Positions 58,401-64,000 of a DNA stretch of 64,000 nucleotides are shown here, in pieces. The stretch comes from Anaeramoeba flamelloides. Lineage: Eukaryota > Metamonada > Anaeramoebidae. The position numbers and the translations under genes are program-made. Position 1 is the first letter of the stretch. Each line of letters begins with the position of its first letter. A model generated the notes under the pieces. The model did no database searches. It had not been told where the DNA came from and worked only from the letters and a program-made list of their open reading frames with translations. The stretch covers positions 9,610,001-9,674,000 of the forward strand of contig JANTQA010000047.1 of NCBI GenBank assembly GCA_027625915.1, in the 5' to 3' direction.

Positions 58401-60643
58401 AATTGAGATCAGAAAATTTCATATTTTTTCTCAACGTAAAGCCATACTAACAAACAAATTGGATTATTATTAAGACTCAATAAATGATGAATGACACTTT
58501 TAGAAAATTAAAATAATTTATATTGGAATTACTTTTATTAATAATTATATTTTAAAATAAATTTGCCACACTTTTTTGGAATAAACTAATAGCCGTTTTA
58601 AAAAAATCAGGAAGAAAAACTTTTAAAAAGTATTACTCATTATGTTAAAAAGGGTAAAATCAAACAATTTGAGTAATACTTTTTAAAAACCTTTGTGTAA
58701 CTCACTTTTTTAAAATATTTGTATAAACTTTTTTCTTTAAATTTTGGAAAAAAAGTGTAAACAATGATAGAATTATCTTTTTATTCTAAAAAAATTTTGA
58801 GTTCACAAATTTAAATTTTTGATATTTTCTATTGTTAGGATATTCAATCAAGTTGGAAAATTTGTATCTTCTAATACTTTTTTAGAATTTGGATCCTTGG
58901 TGTTTTTGATACTGATAAATAAAAATAAAAGTCTTGAAAATTTTGGTTCAATTTCCATTTTTTTTTCAAATTTTTTTAACTTGGTGTTGAATAAAGAATT
59001 TTATTGGTTTAAATGTAAACAAACTTTGTAAATTACGGTTTTATATGAAGGGGTTTGTTTATTTCTTTCTTTTTCAAGAGTGGAATAAAACTATTCTTTC
59101 TTTTATTTTACAATTCACAAGTGGTGATTTTCGAAAAGTTCTTTGAAATGAAATAAATGCTTTGAAAGTAGAGTTTTCAGGATTTATAAAAAAAAAGATA
59201 TTTGAAGTAAATGTTGATTGATAGATTTAGAATATTTAGCAATATACCAATTCGGACAGGCTAATAAGTTGCTCGATAATTTATATCTTTATCTGTAAAA
59301 TGAGAATATATTTTCGAATTTTTATCAAAATTTTCTATTGATCAGAAAAATGGATTTTCCTGGTATTTTGAAATTTCAAAGTTTTCGGTTTTACAGTTAT
59401 GTAAATTTATATTTTTTTTTCAACTCATTTCTCATGGGTTATTGTCCACTTTTATCATGTTCTTCAAAGTTTTTCGATTTCTTTTGTTTGATTGTTTAGA
59501 TTATTCAAAGTGATTTTCTCAAGAGTAAGTGACAATAAACAGAGTCAAATTATTTGGAATTTATTAGTCTTGATAAAAAAAGTTTGGTGTTTCATAAAGT
59601 TCTTGTTGTGTTGGGTACCTGTATATTTTGGTTTCTTTTTTTTTTTATTATTCAACTTCTTCTTTGTTGCTAAAAAGAAAAGGAAATTCAGAAATAAAAA
59701 GAAATAATAAAAAAAAATAAAAAAAAAATGAGGGTTTGAAAATATATTACATCTTCCCATCGTTTTTTGAGTTGTGTAATCACACACCGCGAAAAGAATC
59801 CAATATAAACAGAGTTTAAAGGTTTTTCGTTATCTAAAAAACTAAAAATAAAGTCCATCAATTCTGTGTCTATTGAAATGGCTTCAACAATACCAAACAA
59901 TTCTAAACCAATTATCTCATTTGAAAGGTAAGGGTACCTTTGTTGTTTCAAAAAAAGAAAAAGAATTGTTTTTTTGTTTTTGCCAAACCATTAAAAAAAA
60001 TCAAGAAAAAAAGTAAAAAAAAAAGAAATATTTAGAAAGAAAAAGAAATCCTAAAGTTAATTTTGGTTAATTTGGGGTGGTTAACGTAAAAAAGGGGGCA
60101 AACTTACTTGAATTTGATTTTGTCGTCTACGTTTTCTCCGGTGGGTTCAACTAAAAGGTATTCAAGTATTTGTTTGACAATTTCAGGTTTTGTTAGGCTT
60201 CAAATCAAATGATAATTTATTTTTTTTTTATATTTAATTATAAAAAGAAAAGAAAAGGAAAGGAGAATATAGTTAAATACACAGCAAAGAAACAAACAAA
60301 ATTGCTAAATTATAAAAGGAATATTACTATTCAATCAGTAGTTTGTTTCCATATCTACATTCTTGAAGAAGATCTTCTTCTTCTAAAAGATCTTGGAAAG
60401 TAAAATTTTCTTTCTCAAAGATCTCGTCTATTTTTGATTTTAAGGAAAAATTGAATCTCCTATTGATTGTGTGTCGATTGAGAAAAGATTTTGGAAGAAA
60501 TTAACCACAATTTTGTTGTTTTGAGAGTTGTTTGAGTTAAAAAAAGTGTGAGTTAATTGTTATTTATTAAGTTTGTTTTTTGTTCACAAAAGTTAAATTT
60601 GTGAAAGTAATTGAAAAATAGAATTGAAGAATTACCAAAACAT
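52485..60643 (-). CDS. SAPS-domain PP6 regulatory subunit
   Basis: Eight exons on the reverse strand: 60643-60636, 60459-60328, 60197-60108, 59937-59751, 56926-56789, 56628-56563, 56438-55479 and 53018-52485. All junctions are GT-AG with matching phases, for 704 residues. The first exon holds 8 coding bases; joined to exon 2 it makes MFWRFNFSLKSKIDEIFEKE, the hallmark SAPS N-terminus. Next come LLEEEDLLQECRYGNKLLIE, YLTKPEIVKQILEYL, KFKYPYLSNEIIG, PLNSVYIGFFSR, TLNYLKSKPEVIDKL, EPVGHLRLKVIQL, YKWNNFLHNYI and GNFTHIFQICNKL, in family order. Residues about 490-530 are Asp/Glu-rich, and the end is Ser/Asp-rich and then (EIEN)n. SAPS proteins bind the PP6/Sit4 catalytic subunit and direct it to substrates in growth and cell-cycle control. 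Introns 4 (2.82 kb) and 7 (2.46 kb) are filled with repeats. Confidence 0.92.
52598..52738 (-). repeat. 12-bp coding minisatellite, (Glu-Ile-Glu-Asn)n
   Basis: About eleven units of GAAATTGAAAAT (reverse strand), three of them with the variant GAAATTGAGAAT. The 12-bp unit keeps the SAPS frame. All six frames are open through it, which makes spurious frames such as His-Phe-Gln-Phe repeats on the other strand. Likely length-variable between strains. Confidence 0.85.
53455..53480 (-). mobile_element. family C terminal fragment
   Basis: GGGCCCCTTTGACTGAAACA is the CAGTCAAAGGGGCCC end in reverse; no interior follows. Confidence 0.55.
53515..53792. repeat. hairpin-cluster repeat, piece 4
   Basis: Modules: TTCCAGAATTTCTGAAAGAATAG..., a CCAAAATTCAAAAGAATA / TTCTTTTATATTCTGG hairpin, AACCTAACCGC linkers and TTTTCTTGAGGTTTTCTATTT. 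It stops exactly where element I starts and resumes after it as piece 5. Confidence 0.6.
53793..54547. mobile_element. element I: DNA transposon with TTAAGGGATTAGCGTC ends
   Basis: 755 bp with inverted ends TTAAGGGATTAGCGTCACCA and, at the right, GACGCTAATCCCTTAA. The inner part of the arms also pairs: AAAGTATGTTGTAATTGGGT against ACCCAATAACAACATACTTT (reversed). Arms are about 75 bp, imperfect. A second, inner inverted pair (ATCTACATTTCGCCA / TGGCGAAATGCAGAT) lies at 54268-54362. No coding frame. It interrupts a hairpin cluster, so it is younger than the cluster. A degraded relative of its right end is at 33210-33285. Confidence 0.8.
54548..55075. repeat. hairpin-cluster repeat, piece 5
   Basis: Contains AAGTGCCGTCAAGTGC, a CCATAATTCAAAAAAATAGA / ATTCTTTTAAATTATGG hairpin, two or three GAAGTGTTCTAGG words, the TTTTTTACTTTCTGGAATAA / TTATTTCAAAAAGTAAAAAA hairpin (about 54857-54935) and last the AATTTGAGAAATAAACTGAA / TTCGGTTTATTTCTCAAATT hairpin (about 55000-55055). 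Same order as copies 1 and 2. Confidence 0.75.
57224..57822 (-). mobile_element. family F DNA transposon, copy 2
   Basis: Reverse copy of 19229-19813. TA-flanked ends AAGGTGTTTCCAAAAAAGTG and CACTTTATTGGAAATAGCTT. Interior words TACGACCAATTTCAATAAAA and AACACCAATTTTCACCCT match copy 1. Confidence 0.8.
57979..58588 (-). mobile_element. family F DNA transposon, copy 3
   Basis: Same orientation as copy 2 and about 155 bases from it. Ends AAGCATTTCCAAAAAAAGTG and CCACACTTTTTTGGAATAAAC. Interior TAATTTCAATAAAAAAATGG and CACCACTTTTCACCCTTA. More diverged than copy 2, so two separate insertions are likelier than a recent tandem duplication. Confidence 0.75.
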
Positions 60644-62663
60644 TTTGCTTATTTTTATGTAATCAAGAAAAAAGAAATTACAATAAATTTAAAAAATGAT
60701 TTTTTATTTTTTGTATTGAAAAAAAGTTCAGATTTCCTTTAATCATTTTTGGATTTGTATAGATTGTCCTTTATTCCCAGTTTTAATTTATGTAAAGTCG
60801 ATTATTCATTTTAGTTTCCAAGCAAATCCCTTCTTATTCTGATAATACAACCTATTTGAATAATAAATAATAATAGTTTTTTCCCTTCAAACCCTAAAAT
60901 CTATAAACATCTTTTTTTTTTTGAAAGTAAGTGTCACTAACTAAATTTAGGTGATCTCGGATCAACATTTTTTAAAGAATTTTTAATTGGGACAATTATG
61001 AGATTAACTATAAAAAATCACTTTTTAACTAAAACTTATCCAAACAACAAGACTCTTTTTACTGTTGTTGAATTGTAATTGTTATTGTTTTACTCCAGTT
61101 TCAAATTGGCTATTATTTTGAGTTTCGAAAATTCTCTCAAAAACAAAATTTATTTCGAACAGAAAAATCATATCGGTAGTATTGATAAAAAGATAGTATT
61201 TTAATTTCTTATTGTTTGTGAGTTTTTTTTTTTGAATGGAAAAACAATCAAACCCCCCAATCTAAATGTTTTGAAAACCGAATAAAGATTTTTGAAAAAT
61301 AAAGGAATAAAAAATTATCTGAATAGCATTTATTCAATTCTTCAAAAATATTTGGATTTAGGAACAACCTGCTGAAGTGAAAAAGGTAAAATTGTGGACA
61401 AAAACGCTCTTGAAAAACTTCTATAATCTCAGTTAAATTTTTACATTGAGAATTTCTTTACTACAAAAAATTAGAAAATTATCATAATTTTTTAAAATTT
61501 ACCTTTCTTTAAAGAGATTAAACCAAAATATGATTTTTAAAATTTCATAATTTCTATTTCAAATACATAAACACAAAAAAATTTGGAAGTTGTTCTATTA
61601 TTGCTTTTACAGTTATTTTTCCAAATTTGAAAGGTTTTAAAATTAGAATTTGTACTTGAAAATCTATGAAAGTCTCTTTTTTTTTTTTTTGAATTTTTCT
61701 TTCAAAAATGTATTTTTTATTTTTTTTTCTTTTTTTTTGTTGGTTGTGATTTTGACTTTGAAATTATTATTTTTTTTTGATTAAATTTCTTTATAATGAA
61801 AATTATTTTTCAGAATTGAAAGTAAAATACCAAATTAAACAAATACCCCAGTGGAGTATGGGTATTTAAAAAAGCTATGTTCTGCCACTTAAAAGATACT
61901 AACACAAAGAAAAAAAAATATCAATTATAGATATAGAGACATAAAATTTAATAAATATACTGACATTTTTATACTTCAAAAGAATATAAAAAAAAAAAAA
62001 GAAAATTAACTAAAATTTTTTTCTTATTTATTACTTGTATTTAAACTTTAAATGGAACAAAATTTTATTTAATTATCAGATTTTCCAATCCAAATAACCG
62101 AATTTATTTTATGATTCTAAATTTAATTTTCATATAAAGACTAAAAAAAACCAAAAAAATAAATTAATGAGTAAATTCAATTGTTTTATTAGAAATAATT
62201 TTTTTATAAAAGAATAATAAGGAAAAGAATGTGAAAATTAATTTAAGTTCATTAATACAATATCAATAATATGATTCATCAATTTAATGTAATTAATATT
62301 TTCACAAGAAGAAATATATTTTTAATAGACCATATTCTCTCCAAAAAGATCATTAATAACTTGTTTTTTTTAAGTCCATATTTTAAATTGAAAATAAATT
62401 AGAAAAAATGATTTTATTAAGAGACTATTTTGGTCTTAGGTGTTAAAAGTATATACGATTTTTTGGCTATCCTCTTGATATTTTTTATAAGAGTTTTACT
62501 ACTTTTTAAATTGCCATCTTCTGAAAATCGAAAATATGAATTATTCACTAAATAAACCCGTATCAATTAGAATTTAATTTTTTAATTGATTTTATAATGT
62601 AACCCCTTTAGCAGATAATTTTCATTATATATAAAAATTTTTAAATATATATAAACTCTTTTT
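60644..62663. other. AT-rich spacer upstream of the SAPS gene
   Basis: Contains the promoter and any 5' untranslated exon of the SAPS gene at its left edge. No gene or repeat family recognised. Confidence 0.4.
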
Positions 62664-62789
62664 CAGTCAAAGGGGCCCAGTTTTATTGAAGAAATGGAAG
62701 ACATTCTATGAGTTTAATTCAGTACTCTTATCAAACTAAAATTTTCATTTTTTAGATCAAAATCATTTTTTCTCATTTTGTAAAATTTT

Positions 62790-62861
<72 letters not shown>

Positions 62862-63210
62862 CTTTGAAAAAAAAATGTTTGAAAAACGAAATAAACATTA
62901 AGAAAAGTTAAGCTTTGTATGTTCTTTTAAAATTCATACATTTACAAGTAAAAAATCTTATTATCAACGATTTTAATTTCCTAAAGAAATTGAGAATTTT
63001 GCACGAGGCGTTCCAATGAATGGGGCCCAAAAAATTTTTAACATTTTTTTTTTTTTGAAATTTATGGTTTGTTCAGGGGTTTCTTTTTATAATTATGGAC
63101 TCTTATAAGAAGTTTATTATTTCTCGTATTTCTAAACAATCTAGGTTTGGTTGATTCTTAAAAATAAAGTGACTTTTTCATTTTTGGCTGGGCCTCTTTG
63201 AGTGAAATGA
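62664..63210 (+). mobile_element. family C DNA transposon, copy 3
   Basis: Best-kept ends: CAGTCAAAGGGGCCCAG at the left and CTGGGCCTCTTTGAGTGAAAT at the right. Aligns with 11467-12008. It carries an uninterrupted run of about 65 T at 62789-62854 where the other copies have shorter mixed tracts. Confidence 0.8.
62789..62854 (+). repeat. poly(T) tract of about 65 bases
   Basis: Uninterrupted T run inside family C copy 3. It is the longest homopolymer in the window; the exact length may be an assembly estimate. Confidence 0.85.
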
Positions 63211-63220
63211 AGTTAATATA

Positions 63221-63421
63221 TACAGTCAGTTTCACTTTTAAGGCACAAACTTGCAACGAAATTTAAGGCATACAAAAAATCTCAAATTAAGGCACAAAAT
63301 TCAGATTCTAGTAAAATGAATTGTAAAAAAAAAAAATTACAAATTTTGTGCCTTAATTTGAGATTTTTTTGTGCCTTAAATTTCGTTGAAAGCTTGTGCC
63401 TTAAAAGTGAAACTTACTGTA
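63221..63421. mobile_element. family A palindromic MITE, copy 4
   Basis: TA-flanked palindrome with ends CAGTCAGTTTCACTTTTAAG and CTTAAAAGTGAAACTTACTG. It starts about ten bases after the end of family C copy 3 and is followed by a short (TA)n run to 63442. Confidence 0.9.
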
Positions 63422-63474
63422 TATATATATATATATATATATGGAATTCGGAGAGTGTTACTGATAGTTTTCAA

Positions 63475-63715
63475 GTTCATTCAAACACAATAAAATCTAT
63501 CGATTTTCCAGAATTTAAAATAATTGAATAAAATAGATGATTTTCCCCCATTCTTTTAAAAGCTGGAAAAATAAAAGAAAAGTGCCCCCCCAAGTGCCAT
63601 AAAGTGTCTTAGAGTGCCTAGATTTTCTTGAGGTTTTCTATTTTATTTGTGAAGTGTTCGATGTTTTTTTTTTAATTTTCTATTTTATTTGTGAAGAGTA
63701 CCTAGGTTTATCAGA
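63475..63715. repeat. hairpin-cluster repeat, copy 6 (short)
   Basis: Modules CCAGAATTTAAAATAATTGA / CATTCTTTTAAAAGCTGG, the words AAGTGCC, GTGTCTTAGAGTGCC, TTGTGAAGTGTTCG. It is followed after about 35 bases by a family D repeat, as in copy 1. Confidence 0.6.
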
Positions 63716-63748
63716 ATTCTAAGGAATAGAATGATATCTAAACCCTTT

Positions 63749-64000
63749 TTTCAAAAATTGTGACTCTCCCGAAATAATAAATTGAAAAAAATATGTATCC
63801 TTTTGTATTCAAGAACAATTAATAACTAAATATGATTTGCAATTCACAACTAAGTTAAATCTAAATATATATAAACCTGAGATAATAAAAATTAAAAAAA
63901 AAAAAACCAAAAACTAAAAAAAAGCGAGTCACAATTTTTGAAATGAGTATTACGGATTTTTATTACTGAACTTTCACTGAAAAAAAGTTGAAAAACAAGA
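63749..64000 (+). repeat. family D repeat, copy 4 (runs off the window)
   Basis: Core 63749-63943 with ends TTTCAAAAATTGTGACTC and GAGTCACAATTTTTGAAA, followed by the start of the shared extension (GAGTATTACGGATTTTTATT) up to the window end. Confidence 0.8.

Larger units (their letters stand above)
56927..59750 (-). other. 2.82-kb intron 4 of the SAPS gene
   Basis: Donor GAAGAT|GTAATA (59751/59750), acceptor CATCTAG|ACC (56927/56926), phase 0. The join gives RCVITQLKKRWED-TLNYLKSKPEV, colinear with other SAPS proteins. It holds two family F copies; 58590-59700 has no recognised repeat. Confidence 0.8.

Noticed and set aside
59492-59951. Frame running through 59750 into the intron (adds a Phe-rich tail)
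   Set aside because: Read-through of the SAPS exon 4 donor; splicing at GTAATA restores the family sequence.

Overview
This is a very AT-rich piece of a eukaryotic nuclear genome, most likely from a single-celled protist. Protein-coding genes are split by GT-AG introns, the code is standard (TAA and TGA stops), and the long stretches between exons are almost pure A/T low-complexity sequence and decayed repeats. The gene set (RasGAP fused to DUF547, VPS9, E2F-like factor, PP6 regulatory subunit, an organellar glycine-cleavage H protein) and the charged Glu/Lys-rich linkers suggest an amoeboid or flagellate protist. An Anaeramoeba-like metamonad is my best guess, but that is inference only.

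Layout. 1-3850: a decayed LINE (reverse strand) and AT-rich spacer. 3851-6549: a dispersed repeat followed by a VPS9-domain (Rab GEF-like) gene. 6985-12008: hairpin-cluster repeat and MITE-like repeats. 13239-24607 (reverse): one five-exon gene for a 946-residue C2-RasGAP-DUF547 protein, with introns of about 2.1 kb and 6.2 kb packed with SINEs and MITEs. 24608-29200: repeats. 29202-29861: glycine cleavage H protein. 30538-33300: MITEs. 33902-34336 (reverse): TMEM230/134-like two-span membrane protein. 34337-41014: spacer and MITEs. 41035-42844 (reverse): divergent E2F/DP-like winged-helix protein. 45876-46450: a large foldback element just upstream of the ribosomal protein uL2 (RPL8) gene at 46543-47781. 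49941-50494: MITE. 52485-60643 (reverse): complete eight-exon SAPS-domain (PP6 regulatory subunit) gene with an 8-nt first coding exon and two introns of 2.5-2.8 kb filled with repeats. 62664-64000: a chain of repeats lying next to or inside one another.

The seven genes do not form a pathway; they are ordinary housekeeping and signalling genes (translation, Ras and Rab GTPase control, PP6 phosphatase, cell-cycle transcription, one-carbon/lipoyl metabolism). The striking feature of the window is the repeat landscape. I could separate about ten families by comparing the window with itself: a tRNA-headed SINE with a perfect 18-bp target duplication, at least five TA-flanked or CAGT-ended terminal-inverted-repeat families of Tc1/mariner type without visible transposase, two more long-inverted-repeat elements, a two-copy repeat with an internal hairpin, and an odd modular array of short near-perfect hairpins that recurs in the same order at five or six sites. 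These repeats account for most of the length of the unusually long introns, which otherwise would be 100-320 nt.
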